Positions 18,062-27,393 of a stretch of DNA of 64,000 nucleotides are shown here, piece after piece. How positions within the stretch are numbered: the first letter of the stretch is position 1; each line of letters starts with the position of its first letter. The notes below the pieces were generated by a model. It was given only the letters and a program-made list of their open reading frames with translations, was not told the DNA's origin and searched no databases. This stretch comes from a virus, in IMG/VR virus record IMGVR_UViG_3300031972_002446, positions 101,941 to 165,940 of that record; one strand, 5' to 3'. The position numbers and the translations under genes were made by a program.

Positions 18062-20002
18062 ATGAATAAAAAATATGAAATAAACTACACTTTTCCTAAT
18101 TGCTTATCAGAATATAGTGGTACTATATCTATCACAGATTTAACGAATGGTAATTTATCCATGACATGGTTGAATTTACCAGAAACAGCTGTGATAAATA
18201 GTAAAGGTATGTCTGTTAATAATTTACAATGCGGCATATATGAATTGGATATATACGACACTAGCACAGATCAAAACCACAAAGAAATTATAGATATTAC
18301 ATGCTTTAACGACCTAACCCTCGATCTTGTACAAATAGATGACTTAAATTGTATAAATGATATGGGCGTTTTAAATATTAGTTGGTCTGGAGGACAGGCT
18401 CCTTATAAAGTGTCTTTAAATTCTGATAGTGTCTCAACTAACGATACTCATTTATCTTATGATATTATAGCTAATAAAAAATACAAATTAACTATTAAAG
18501 ATAGTAATAACTGCATACTGAGCAAATCAGATATTATAAAAACTATTAAACCCATGAAAGTTGAAATAGGTTGGGAATCTATTAAACATAATGGTGGTGT
18601 TTCTGGAGATGTTTTTTATAAAATTCAAGGAGGTGTTGAGCCATATAAAGTAGCTTGGTTTACCCAAAAAGATACCAATCATCCATTAATTATAAATCAA
18701 AATCATATTCAAAATAAACTACAAAGTAATCATTATAAACTAATGGTAACAGACTCTGTTGGATGTTCTATAGATAAATCTTTCTATATTTCAGAACCAC
18801 CTCCTATTATTGTACAAACTAAAGAATCTGCTGATTATAGTTTTAAAGCAACTTATCCTAATATCAAATCAAAAAGTTTCTATAATTTAATATTATTAAA
18901 TAATTATGATAAACCTATAAAATATTTATTAAATAAAAAAATTACTTTAAAACATAAAAATATTAATAGTAAACAAAAAATTATTATGAATTATGGAAAT
19001 ATAACACTAGATGGTGTTGATTATCAGTACTTTTATATTAATCCAGGAATACCTGCTCTTAAAAGCTCGAACTCTGAATTGATAATAGAAGATGGTGATG
19101 ATTCAGAAGCATTGCTTTTATCTCATGATATAAATTTTAATAATCAAAATAAATTGCTGGTAGGTTCTGTTATATTATCAGATATTTATGATTATATATT
19201 TCATGATAATGATATAGTAGAAATTATAGATAATGATGGAAATACGCTAAAAACTTGTATAGATCAAGCACATAACCAGGCTCAATTGTATGACAATATT
19301 AATGCTTCTACAGTAATTAATTTTATTAATAGGGATAATTCTGAATCAGAAGATATTCTTAAATTATTAAATAATAGAAAATCACTTAATAATAATCAAA
19401 TTAAATGCTTAACAACAAAATATAATAATAAGATGGGTGAACTACATTGTTTAATTCACGGTGGGGACAAACAGACTCTTAAGTTAGATATTCTATATTC
19501 AGATGGTAATGTTGATACTTATGATATAGACAATAATAGTATTATTTTAAAGAATTTAACACATGGTACGTATAGAATTAAAGTTTATGATAAGTATAAT
19601 ATAGCGCATGAATATAATAGAATATATACAGGTGAATATTATGAATTCGACATTATGTCTTCTTTTGATGAAGAACAGGAAAATTGTAAGATAGCAGCTA
19701 TATCTAAGTATAATTTAGATCCTAGTTTTCTGAATAGATATGATCAAACTCCTAGTAAATTATTATTTACATCACCAGAATTCAAAAACGGGGTATTAAT
19801 TAATATATCTCCTTCAGAGTCTTGTTATGATATTATTGATGATGAAGGTAATGTTATAGAGGATTGTGGATATAAGGTTATAAATTTGGAATATGGTAAG
19901 TATAAAATATATGCACAGCACGAAGGACATGAATCTGTTGAAAAAGTGTTTTTCGTAAATTCTCCTAAGGAATTAGTAACTATAGTATTAGAAAAGGAAT
20001 AG
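18062..20002 (+). CDS. tail protein with SprB-like Ig repeats (646 aa)
   Basis: At least two clear SprB-type repeats are visible: GGQAPYKV with KLTIKDSNNC (about residues 95-165) and GGVEPYKVAW with YKLMVTDSVGC (about 175-250). Each has the family pattern GGxxPY...W...Y.l.v.D..gC. A related N-terminal unit (CGIYELDIYD) and two later Ig-like units (GTYRIKVYD; GKYKIYAQHEG) make about five domains. Such repeats occur in adhesins and surface proteins, so this is likely a tail tip or fibre-like component exposed to the host. No signal peptide. The middle (about 260-480) is Asn/Ile/Asp-rich without recognised motif. Confidence 0.62.
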   Translation: MNKKYEINYTFPNCLSEYSGTISITDLTNGNLSMTWLNLPETAVINSKGMSVNNLQCGIYELDIYDTSTDQNHKEIIDITCFNDLTLDLVQIDDLNCINDMGVLNISWSGGQAPYKVSLNSDSVSTNDTHLSYDIIANKKYKLTIKDSNNCILSKSDIIKTIKPMKVEIGWESIKHNGGVSGDVFYKIQGGVEPYKVAWFTQKDTNHPLIINQNHIQNKLQSNHYKLMVTDSVGCSIDKSFYISEPPPIIVQTKESADYSFKATYPNIKSKSFYNLILLNNYDKPIKYLLNKKITLKHKNINSKQKIIMNYGNITLDGVDYQYFYINPGIPALKSSNSELIIEDGDDSEALLLSHDINFNNQNKLLVGSVILSDIYDYIFHDNDIVEIIDNDGNTLKTCIDQAHNQAQLYDNINASTVINFINRDNSESEDILKLLNNRKSLNNNQIKCLTTKYNNKMGELHCLIHGGDKQTLKLDILYSDGNVDTYDIDNNSIILKNLTHGTYRIKVYDKYNIAHEYNRIYTGEYYEFDIMSSFDEEQENCKIAAISKYNLDPSFLNRYDQTPSKLLFTSPEFKNGVLINISPSESCYDIIDDEGNVIEDCGYKVINLEYGKYKIYAQHEGHESVEKVFFVNSPKELVTIVLEKE

Positions 20003-20004
20003 TA

Positions 20005-20931
20005 ATGTCTAGCTCTAAAGCTTTTAATTGTGAAATTGTAAATATATCATGTAATTTAGGTTTTGGTGCCAGTGAGTCTAGTGTAAATTTAACATTAGTA
20101 GAGTGTGGTACTCCTTATGATGGCTCTTTAGGTTGTGTATATACTATTAATGTTGGTGGTTTTAATTTTACTGGTGTTTTAGCTGATCATACTTATCAAC
20201 AGTCTTCTTCAGGTTTGGTGTGGACAGTTAGACTTACTGATGGTAGGCAAAGTTTAACAAATGTTTCGGTGATACTAAATGACTATTACTGTAATATTGA
20301 TACTCCTAATTTAATTAATGTTTTAGCTTTGTTGGAGCCTTCTATTTGTGAATTCAGTTGCAGTGACTTTATGGCGTCTTTAAAAGACGATACCGGAATA
20401 TTAATGCTGTATATTCTAAGAGCTCTTAATGGTCAATCATGTTTATTACCCGTTTGTGGTGTTACGCTTAATATAGATTTGTCTCAGGTGATTGATATAT
20501 GTCCGGCATATTTAAAGATTAATGATACGCACTCTAATGTTTTAAACATAATAGATCAAGCTTGCCAGGAAGCTGGTTATGACTTTTTTATTCAAATTGA
20601 AGGCAGTTCTTTTGTAGCTGTTCCTATTAGTAAAAAAGTTGCTCCTCCATCCGGAGCTTTACAAACTTTATTAAATACTATCTCTGCAAGTAACTGTGGT
20701 GGTGAAGCCAATATTGATTTTAGATATGGTGAAGAAGCAGCTTATGAACCAAGCAAAAAATTTGTCATTGGAGAAAATATACACTATTTAATGCAAATAG
20801 ATAAAGCGGGGGATTGTGATAATAAACCCAATGACGGAACAATTGGAGGCGTTCCCGATACTGGTGTCATTGACGATCCGGTTGTTACAGGTTTAGCTCT
20901 AACACCATTACCAGAATATAAAGGAGATTAA
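20005..20931 (+). CDS. Cys-containing distal tail / hub-like protein (308 aa)
   Basis: Starts two bases after the previous stop with an AAAAGG ribosome site. Beta-rich N-terminus; residues ~115-215 include MLYILRALNGQSCLLPVCG and a VLNIIDQACQEAGYDFFIQIEG segment. The latter resembles the fold of tail hub proteins in which a small alpha/beta domain precedes the tip complex. About a dozen Cys residues occur although the protein has no signal peptide. The Pro/Gly/Asp-rich C-terminus is probably flexible. Assigned to the tail tip from context. Confidence 0.55.
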   Translation: MSSSKAFNCEIVNISCNLGFGASESSVNLTLVECGTPYDGSLGCVYTINVGGFNFTGVLADHTYQQSSSGLVWTVRLTDGRQSLTNVSVILNDYYCNIDTPNLINVLALLEPSICEFSCSDFMASLKDDTGILMLYILRALNGQSCLLPVCGVTLNIDLSQVIDICPAYLKINDTHSNVLNIIDQACQEAGYDFFIQIEGSSFVAVPISKKVAPPSGALQTLLNTISASNCGGEANIDFRYGEEAAYEPSKKFVIGENIHYLMQIDKAGDCDNKPNDGTIGGVPDTGVIDDPVVTGLALTPLPEYKGD

Positions 20932-20934
20932 AGT

Positions 20935-23900
20935 ATGGCATGTTCAGTCAATATGTTTTTTGGTGAAAGGTTATTAGCCAATGGCACTTTTGAAATATTC
21001 ATGTCTGAGCAAGATCAAGTATATATAGAGAATTATGATTGTACCATGATATCTAAAGCTCTTGGTTTAAATTTTACAGATTTTACATTAACAGAGGAAG
21101 AACTTTTAGCCACTGCTAGTATGTCGTGTTGGACTTCTTACATAGGAACCCCTACCGCCAACCAAACAGAGCTTTTTGGGTATAAGGTTTTTGAATCTCT
21201 TTTTGGTGCTGACGGCTTAGCTAAGCTGCGTGACCTAGTAGCAGATAATTTTGAAGATTTAGCATTAAACCAAAATACTGGAGCTATGAATTCTCATATG
21301 AACTCTATAGCTAAAGAAGATGCGGCTGTTAATATCCCTAAATTAGAACAAGCTCATGCTTGGATTTCTAGTATACATAGTGATTTTTATGGAAAACAAT
21401 ACTTAATACAAATAGGAGACGATACGGCTGGGGTTTGTATTAAAGATAGATTTGGTAATATTCCAGCAGGTAATATTAAAATTGAGTCTGAGGGTGGTTT
21501 ATATTATTCTAGCGACTCTCCTGCTTCTGGTGGGGCGTGGCCAAATGCTGGACAGGTTCAGGTATTAGGTTTAAATGTAGGTTCTGAAACTTTATTATTT
21601 CAAGAATCGGATAATCGTATAGGCGCTTTTGTTAAACTATCAGATTATAAAAATGTTTCTAAGTATAATCATACATGGGAAGTTGATTTATCTTCTTTAA
21701 GTGATGATAATTTTTATAAACAGGGAGAAGACTTATTTATTAAAGCTGGCTTATCAGACGCCTTGTATCAGTATGATAACAAACAATATATTTTACTAGA
21801 AATGTCTGCTGTCCCCAGATTGCAGATTAAAGGGGATGGTGAGCTATGCCCGGCTAATCTTATGAGTCAAGGCGCTATTGCTGTGATGGCTTTATTTGAA
21901 AGTCATTACAGTGATGTTGATACAGCTCTTCAGGATATATTTTGTGATGACCCAAATAACACTAAGAACGGTACTGTTCCTAATAGATCAGCATTTAATG
22001 TTTTAAATAGTAATAAGCCTTCTATAGTTCCAGATAATTTTATCTGTCCTATGAAAAGCAATTTATTTGTATATGGTCCCTGGTTTCATCAAACAAATCC
22101 AGTTGGAGGCACAATAGTAGATCCTAATAAAGAATTATGTCCTTGGAGATTTAGCGATGGTAATGATGATGGTTATACTAGAATGGATGTATATGGAAAC
22201 TTAATAGCAAATGATGGACCTAGAGGTTTACAGAAGCAAGAATCTGGTTCTATTACAGTAGCAGCATTACCTTCTTATAATCTCGGTCATATAGTTGCAC
22301 AAAATGCGGCTACTCTTACTGATATTAGTATTAGCATAGGTGAAAGTGGTTATACAACTACTTATAATTTTCAAACATATACTCCAAAATTCGGTAGTCC
22401 TGGTAGAGCATTAAAGGATTTATGGTCTAAAAGCTATCAATCGATGTCTTATTTAAATAAATATTTTAAAGATCAAAAATTAGAATTAAATAAATTAATT
22501 AATAATAATGATATCAGATTACAAGATGCACAAGCTAGAAGATTTGATGTTGATGGTGCTGTTAGTAGTGGCGTTTCTGAAGATGCTGGTAAAGGAGCTA
22601 CAACATCATCAAGTAGTCCGGGTGTTATTTTATTTTCTGGATTTTTCTACAGAGATAAAGAAGATAATGCGCAAGGAGGTGCGGATTCACATGATGGATC
22701 GTCAGTTGAGATGACTCCTTGTTCTAAATGTAGAGACAGCACTACTGACCAAAACATCCCTGAGAAATCTGTAGACTCTGACGGTAATATTTTACAGAAT
22801 AGACCATTTTCTATGTTGGAGAAAGCATATAGTTGGGAACATATTAAAGAAAATACTTTTAAAAGATTAGCTTTATCAAGTTTAGATTTAATTTTTGGAG
22901 GCATTAGCACGAAAACTCAAGAGGATCAAGAAGCAGAACTACCCAGACTATCATTATATACAAATTATGATGCCGATTATTCAGAATGGTCGGATAAAGA
23001 AGATGATGAGGATCCTGGAAGACCACCTAAGTCTAGACCAAGATTAGAAATACCTCCTTTTGAATTTATGAATGAATTAGAGTACGACCTACCCATACAT
23101 CAGCAATATTTAAATAGTGTTACTTCGGGAACCATGTTAAGTAGCTGGGACGATAGATCTAATTCTAGCACTAAAGGATTTATTGCGTATTTAATTAGTG
23201 CTGGTGAAACATATGAAGATTTTAAATTAACTATTTTAGATGAAAATGAAACCGATAGACAAGAATTTGATAATTTTAGATATAATGCTTTAAGAGGACC
23301 TTTAACTCTACAGTCTTGGGGTTACGACACATCTGGAAAACCTATCCCTAACGCCATAGACTCAGCTAACAACACAGAACGAGGTAAGTTTAGAAGAAAA
23401 GGACTCAAAGACAAGTTTTTAAAAGATTGGCTTGAAAATCCCAAATCATGGCCTGTAGGACCTATAGATTTAAGATGGGACAGAGAAAGAGGGGTTTGGG
23501 TATCTCCTCCAGCCAATAAAATTGTGGTAGCTAGATTGACGCAAAATTTGAATAAATTTGGTGTCGCAGAAGCTGAGCTTATAGATCCAGAAGCTGGTTC
23601 AGCTTCGTTCTACGAGTATTATGATATATGGGATAAAGATGGCAGAAATATTAAAGTTGCATTAACTAAAACTAAAATTAAAGTATATGATTTTCTTGGT
23701 ATCGACTTATGTAAATGCGATCATGTTTATGCTTACTATGACGATAATAGATATATCGTTTTAGAAAGTAGTAGAGCTTATAAAGACCCCAATGAGCTAT
23801 GTTGTACAACAGCAACTCCTGTTCCTTCGCCTCACACAACAATACCAACTTCGTGTTGGTGTAATTTAGAATGTCTACAGACTCTTAAAGGATATCAAGA

Positions 23901-24012
23901 AGGTAAGCATCAAGCTTTGGTTCATAAGTCTGAAACTGGTGGTCCCGATTGTTTAGTTTGGGAAGATATTGTTGAATGCTATACACCCCCTCCTGAGCAT
24001 TTTATAGAATAA
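20935..24012 (+). CDS. large tail-tip / hub protein (1,025 aa)
   Basis: Ends the tail operon, just before the convergent terminator. Near residues 465-490 it has SISIGESGYTTTYNFQTYTPKFG, then a long helix, and near 845-870 a PIDLRWDRERGVWV segment followed by VARLTQNLNKFGVAEAEL. These blocks look like those conserved in large uncharacterised phage tail proteins. The C-terminus (from ~915) is Cys-rich (LCKCDHVYAYYDD, CWCNLEC), suggesting metal-bound or disulphide-stabilised small domains. It may be the central tip or receptor-binding platform. No enzymatic motif was seen. Confidence 0.6.
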   Translation: MACSVNMFFGERLLANGTFEIFMSEQDQVYIENYDCTMISKALGLNFTDFTLTEEELLATASMSCWTSYIGTPTANQTELFGYKVFESLFGADGLAKLRDLVADNFEDLALNQNTGAMNSHMNSIAKEDAAVNIPKLEQAHAWISSIHSDFYGKQYLIQIGDDTAGVCIKDRFGNIPAGNIKIESEGGLYYSSDSPASGGAWPNAGQVQVLGLNVGSETLLFQESDNRIGAFVKLSDYKNVSKYNHTWEVDLSSLSDDNFYKQGEDLFIKAGLSDALYQYDNKQYILLEMSAVPRLQIKGDGELCPANLMSQGAIAVMALFESHYSDVDTALQDIFCDDPNNTKNGTVPNRSAFNVLNSNKPSIVPDNFICPMKSNLFVYGPWFHQTNPVGGTIVDPNKELCPWRFSDGNDDGYTRMDVYGNLIANDGPRGLQKQESGSITVAALPSYNLGHIVAQNAATLTDISISIGESGYTTTYNFQTYTPKFGSPGRALKDLWSKSYQSMSYLNKYFKDQKLELNKLINNNDIRLQDAQARRFDVDGAVSSGVSEDAGKGATTSSSSPGVILFSGFFYRDKEDNAQGGADSHDGSSVEMTPCSKCRDSTTDQNIPEKSVDSDGNILQNRPFSMLEKAYSWEHIKENTFKRLALSSLDLIFGGISTKTQEDQEAELPRLSLYTNYDADYSEWSDKEDDEDPGRPPKSRPRLEIPPFEFMNELEYDLPIHQQYLNSVTSGTMLSSWDDRSNSSTKGFIAYLISAGETYEDFKLTILDENETDRQEFDNFRYNALRGPLTLQSWGYDTSGKPIPNAIDSANNTERGKFRRKGLKDKFLKDWLENPKSWPVGPIDLRWDRERGVWVSPPANKIVVARLTQNLNKFGVAEAELIDPEAGSASFYEYYDIWDKDGRNIKVALTKTKIKVYDFLGIDLCKCDHVYAYYDDNRYIVLESSRAYKDPNELCCTTATPVPSPHTTIPTSCWCNLECLQTLKGYQEGKHQALVHKSETGGPDCLVWEDIVECYTPPPEHFIE

Positions 24013-24037
24013 ATTTATACATTTCAAAGTATAAAAA

Positions 24038-24065
24038 AAAGGCAACAGAATTAACTGCTGCCTTT
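24038..24065. terminator. bidirectional terminator between convergent gene blocks
   Basis: AAAGGCAACAG (24038-24048) pairs with CTGCTGCCTTT (24055-24065) with one mismatch around a six-base loop. A-runs on the left and T-rich sequence on the right give a U-tract in either direction. It lies between the plus-strand tail block and the minus-strand block. Confidence 0.8.
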
Positions 24066-24092
24066 AAAATATACTATAAAGAGATAATAGTA

Positions 24093-24416
24093 TTATTTTT
24101 TATTAGGCTCCCATTTGTACCAGCCGTTATTAGGAAGGTATTTACCATCTGCATCTTTTCTTTTAGGAAAGAGAGTTCCTCCTTTTTTGTGCTGGCCATA
24201 CGATAGAAGAGCGCCACAATCCATGCATCTTAATTCATAATATTCGTTGTCATCTACAACCCTTACTACAAATTTGATATTCTCAGATCCACATACTCCA
24301 CATTTTTTTTCAGAAAAAATTTCTTGAACCATTGCAAGTTCTTTGAAAATCTCTTTCTGACCAGTTCCTTCTAGTTCGAATTCCAATTTATCATTAGGTT
24401 TAAATTTTAATTTCAT
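24093..24416 (-). CDS. zinc-ribbon protein (107 aa)
   Basis: Two CxxC knuckles (C39/C42 and C64/C67) around a beta-hairpin make a zinc ribbon, followed by a Gly/Lys/Trp-rich tail (GGTLFPKRKD, NNGWYKW). The N-terminal 35 residues are acidic and helical. Its start overlaps the upstream stop by four bases, so it is coupled to the possible annealing protein. The pairing and the ribbon suggest a nucleic-acid-binding helper in recombination, but that is inference. Confidence 0.7.
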   Translation of the reverse strand: MKLKFKPNDKLEFELEGTGQKEIFKELAMVQEIFSEKKCGVCGSENIKFVVRVVDDNEYYELRCMDCGALLSYGQHKKGGTLFPKRKDADGKYLPNNGWYKWEPNKK

Positions 24417-25147
24417 ATTATACTCCAGTTGTTAACGTATCCTCGAAATACAGTAGGTATTTCTTCTGTTTTTTGTTGATATCCAGATAACTCTCTAATA
24501 ACCTTCAGAGCGTCCCCATGCAATATGCTTTTTATATTATCTGTTTTTATATCTAATGATTTAATAATTTCTAATACATTAATATCTAATCTTTTAGCTA
24601 TTACATCAATAAAATTGATCTGATTATTAGTAATTTTGGTAACATTATCTGCACCGATGTCGTCTTCTGTAGTATCTACAACCTCTTCAGCAGCAACAAC
24701 TTTTCTTAATCTTAAACCTCGTCGTAATGCCCTACCTTCTGCTCTAGTTTCAGCTACCGCAACAGGATGATTTCGAAAAACCTTGTCGCAATTACCCCAA
24801 TATACATCTGCTGCGCCATTAATAGTTCTAATTCTCAAAGAATCGTTTAAAGATTTATCGTTTAGGTAATAACTTAAAGAGTGTATGACAGTAGCTCTTT
24901 TTTCATTACTTGGTTGAGGAGACTGCACAACTTCTGATGTAGATTCTATAATAACACAATCTAGTGCTAATTCAAATATTCTCCTCAATCCATCGGTTGT
25001 TGGGTTACCACTGATTTTCTCATCTTCCGATAAAAAACCTAAAACATGGTCTGTCCATCCTATATCTGTGATTTTAGGCTCTTCTAGTTTAGTAGCCTTA
25101 GTCGTTGTTGTGGGTTCTTCTTTTTTAACCGCTTTAGTTCTAGGCAT
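24413..25147 (-). CDS. possible single-strand annealing / recombination protein (244 aa)
   Basis: The central part (about residues 45-145) has a Gly-Ala-Ala-Asp turn followed by AVAETRAEGRALRRGLRLR. This resembles the xETRAxGRALRxAL signature common in Rad52/Erf/RecT-like phage annealing proteins. The C-terminal ~60 residues (ITNNQINFIDVIAKRL to LHGDALKVIREL) look like the small helical C-terminal module often attached to such proteins. The first 30 residues are Lys/Thr-rich and disordered. It is followed by a coupled zinc-ribbon gene and lies in the same block as SSB and polymerase. Function is inferred; no catalytic test residue exists. Confidence 0.5.
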   Translation of the reverse strand: MPRTKAVKKEEPTTTTKATKLEEPKITDIGWTDHVLGFLSEDEKISGNPTTDGLRRIFELALDCVIIESTSEVVQSPQPSNEKRATVIHSLSYYLNDKSLNDSLRIRTINGAADVYWGNCDKVFRNHPVAVAETRAEGRALRRGLRLRKVVAAEEVVDTTEDDIGADNVTKITNNQINFIDVIAKRLDINVLEIIKSLDIKTDNIKSILHGDALKVIRELSGYQQKTEEIPTVFRGYVNNWSII

Positions 25148-25932
25148 TATTTGTCCTCTATTTCTATAGATGTAGTTGAAGATTTGTTTATAGTATTAAT
25201 CGCCTCAATAAGTTTATGGTACAACATTAAAGATCTAGAATTAGAAAAATCATTGGTTTGCTTCACTCTAACTAACTTCCAACCCCTACCTATGATAAGC
25301 CCGCTTTTCTTTTGGTCGTATTTTCGATTTCTATCGAGAACATCTTGACCCCAAACTGGCAGAAAGTGTGAAGGACCATCAACCTCTATTGCTATATTCA
25401 TTGTAGGTAGAAATAGGTCAATTTGCAATTTAGTATTTGCTAATACTTGTTCTTTATGAAATTCTACTTTATATCCGTCTTTGATAAGTTCTTGTAGGAT
25501 AAAGTGTTCAAGCTTCGAGCCTATTTTACTACTATTTCTTACAGCATCATTCGCTTTAGCAAGCATATCAGCTTTTTGCTCTTCGCTTTTTTGTTCCCAT
25601 AATATTTTAGACTTTGCTCTTTTTTCGTCCTTAGTTTTCTGATCGGCCTTCGCCCAATTCTGTAAAATTTTAGTACCTATTTTATCTTTTTCCTCTTGAG
25701 ATCTTTGTTTACCTTTTGTTGGATGTTTATGAACACCCTTTTCTAAGGCATTCTTTTGAGCTTGTGATTTACTTCTAATTGGTATATGAAGTCTCTTTGC
25801 GTCTCGCAAAATCTTATTAGTATAAGTATCAAATTGTTTTGCAATAGCCTGAAAACTTTTAGACTCGTCTAGATATAAGTCTGTAATAATTTTTAATTTT
25901 TCTTTATCGTTTAATGAATCATATTTACTCAT
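25147..25932 (-). CDS. free-standing PD-(D/E)XK homing endonuclease-like protein (261 aa)
   Basis: Residues ~1-60 form a helix-turn-helix of the homing-endonuclease-associated type (QAIAKQFDTYTNKILRDAKRL). Residues ~60-135 are a Lys-rich linker with NUMOD3-like KGKQRSQEEK repeats. Residues ~138-250 are a Vsr/DUF559-like nuclease domain with E142, D172 (IDLFLP), EVDG at 183-186 and H189. This resembles the EDxHD class of phage homing enzymes such as I-Bth0305I. No intron or intein is visible beside it, so it is probably a mobile free-standing gene inserted between the glycosylation cluster and the recombination genes. GGAG ribosome site upstream. Confidence 0.78.
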   Translation of the reverse strand: MSKYDSLNDKEKLKIITDLYLDESKSFQAIAKQFDTYTNKILRDAKRLHIPIRSKSQAQKNALEKGVHKHPTKGKQRSQEEKDKIGTKILQNWAKADQKTKDEKRAKSKILWEQKSEEQKADMLAKANDAVRNSSKIGSKLEHFILQELIKDGYKVEFHKEQVLANTKLQIDLFLPTMNIAIEVDGPSHFLPVWGQDVLDRNRKYDQKKSGLIIGRGWKLVRVKQTNDFSNSRSLMLYHKLIEAINTINKSSTTSIEIEDK

Positions 25933-26296
25933 TAATAATCTCCTGAATACTTTTTATAAAATTTTCATCTTCTTGTTTCACAGATACAGTCCTATAGTCT
26001 TTTAGTTTATCCCCACCTTCATCTTCTGATAATAAAATTATATTATCTTTAGTGAACCCTAAATCTACAAGTACTTGAGCATCCTTTTTGTCTGCAACAA
26101 TGATATAGCTTGATGCTTTGTTTATATACTGTAAATAAAATGTATGAAAAATAACTATATTTTGTTTATAAATTTCATACTTATCACAAACAACTATACT
26201 AGAACCAATGCTTATATTTGATGTTATAAATTCAAATATTTTTAATAAATTATCGTCTGTTTTCTGTATACAGTTTTTATAAAGAATAAGTGTCAT
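25925..26296 (-). CDS. unknown protein of the glycosylation cluster (123 aa)
   Basis: A short alpha/beta protein with no motif I recognise. Hydrophobic strands alternate with charged helices (IGSSIVVCDKYEIYK, SSYIIVADKKDAQVLVDLGF), as in Rossmann-like or GT-B half domains. It overlaps the upstream gene by 20 bases and the downstream endonuclease by 8, so it belongs to the same transcript. May be a degenerate glycosyltransferase part. Confidence 0.5.
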   Translation of the reverse strand: MTLILYKNCIQKTDDNLLKIFEFITSNISIGSSIVVCDKYEIYKQNIVIFHTFYLQYINKASSYIIVADKKDAQVLVDLGFTKDNIILLSEDEGGDKLKDYRTVSVKQEDENFIKSIQEIINE

Positions 26297-26975
26297 ATTT
26301 TTTTATCAATCTTTTAATTTTTTTTAGTTGTTTGCTATCATATAAATGTAGTATATCTTCATTAATGTCATAACCCTGTATATCAACCCCGTGTTGTATC
26401 AGAGTATTTATAATCTCAAATAGGTACATTCCCTTCTTACTATATTGTTTAATAATATGTTTAAAAACATGAATATCTTTTTTATGTATATAAAGGAATT
26501 CACATACTTTATTTTCTAAATCATAAAATACAAAGTTTACTTTTTTATCACGGTCTACTGTACAACCTATTTTCGATTCGAATTTCTTATGTTTACTAAT
26601 CATAATTGCCGTACTCATAAGTTTCAAATTAGACATAAGATTGGGATTAAAAAACATACATAGGTTCATTATTGCTATATGACTATTAGGGAATTGCTCT
26701 ATGGCACTATTTAAATAACTACCAACATTACTCATGTCATCATGAGATTGTTCTAAGTAACTAACTCTATTAGTTTTTATCCCCTCCCGCACTTCTGCAA
26801 TAGACTTTGCATCACTAATCACCATTACTTTTGATCTTTGATGAAATTTTAATATATTTTTAATTTGATGGGTTAAGAAAAAATCCTCACCAATTTTATA
26901 GGTGATATCGTTTTTAGTAATGTTTTGACATATATTAGGATTAGCTAATAATATAAAACATGTTTGTTTATTCAT
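26277..26975 (-). CDS. nucleotidyltransferase-like (GT-A fold) protein (232 aa)
   Basis: I start it at ATG 26975, which gives an 8-base overlap with the upstream gene; the longer frame would need a TTG. The order of elements resembles sugar-phosphate nucleotidyltransferases of the GT-A fold: an N-terminal strand (CFILLANP), a helix with FFLTHQIKNIL, a strand KVMVISDAKS, and AIEQFPNSHIAIMNLCMFF where the metal-binding Asp motif would be. The Gly-rich nucleotide loop and the expected Asp are not evident, so it may be inactive or divergent. Cluster context supports sugar metabolism. Confidence 0.42.
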   Translation of the reverse strand: MNKQTCFILLANPNICQNITKNDITYKIGEDFFLTHQIKNILKFHQRSKVMVISDAKSIAEVREGIKTNRVSYLEQSHDDMSNVGSYLNSAIEQFPNSHIAIMNLCMFFNPNLMSNLKLMSTAIMISKHKKFESKIGCTVDRDKKVNFVFYDLENKVCEFLYIHKKDIHVFKHIIKQYSKKGMYLFEIINTLIQHGVDIQGYDINEDILHLYDSKQLKKIKRLIKKYDTYSL

Positions 26976-27393
26976 GTTTATAAGCTTTAATGTAGTATTC
27001 AAATACGTTAATATATTTTTTATTACTGACTCTAAAATCTAAATCTTTTAAATATTTAAGAATATCTGACATATTGCGTATTGATTTTTTATTAGGGTAT
27101 AAAACTTTTTTAATTATATTTTCATCAACCATACTAAAAGTAACAGCAATACATAACTGCTTTAAATCTGAAGCTTGTATATATAAATTACCATTAGAAT
27201 TAAGTTTTTGAAATATTTTACCCAAAAGGTTAGGGACCTCGTCTTCGGTCAAATAATCGCATAAATCTTGAATAATAATTTCATCAATACTATTATCTTT
27301 ATATTCATCTATTTTAGATATGTGGCAATAGTCACTATTAGAAGGAGATAGCTCCTGTTCGGCAACGTGAAATAATATTGATTTTTTATCCAT
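26968..27393 (-). CDS. methyltransferase-like protein, shortened (141 aa)
   Basis: I start it at ATG 27393 (MDKKSILFHVAEQ), overlapping the previous stop by 8 bases; the longer frame adds 20 residues inside the upstream gene. The pattern SIDEIIIQDLCDYL, then EVPNLLGKIFQKLNSNGNLYIQASD matches the second half of class I SAM methyltransferases (strand 4, the 'L-k-p-G-G-l' turn, strand 5). The SAM-binding GxGxG loop is missing, so it is either truncated or uses an unusual site. Likely acts on, or is a relic of, the glycan pathway. Confidence 0.45.
   Translation of the reverse strand: MDKKSILFHVAEQELSPSNSDYCHISKIDEYKDNSIDEIIIQDLCDYLTEDEVPNLLGKIFQKLNSNGNLYIQASDLKQLCIAVTFSMVDENIIKKVLYPNKKSIRNMSDILKYLKDLDFRVSNKKYINVFEYYIKAYKHE

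Noticed and set aside
18062-20002. Bacteroidota host assigned from SprB-like repeats
   Set aside because: Strong AAGGAG sites and TTGACA/TATAAT promoters are not typical of that phylum, so the repeats alone cannot name the host.
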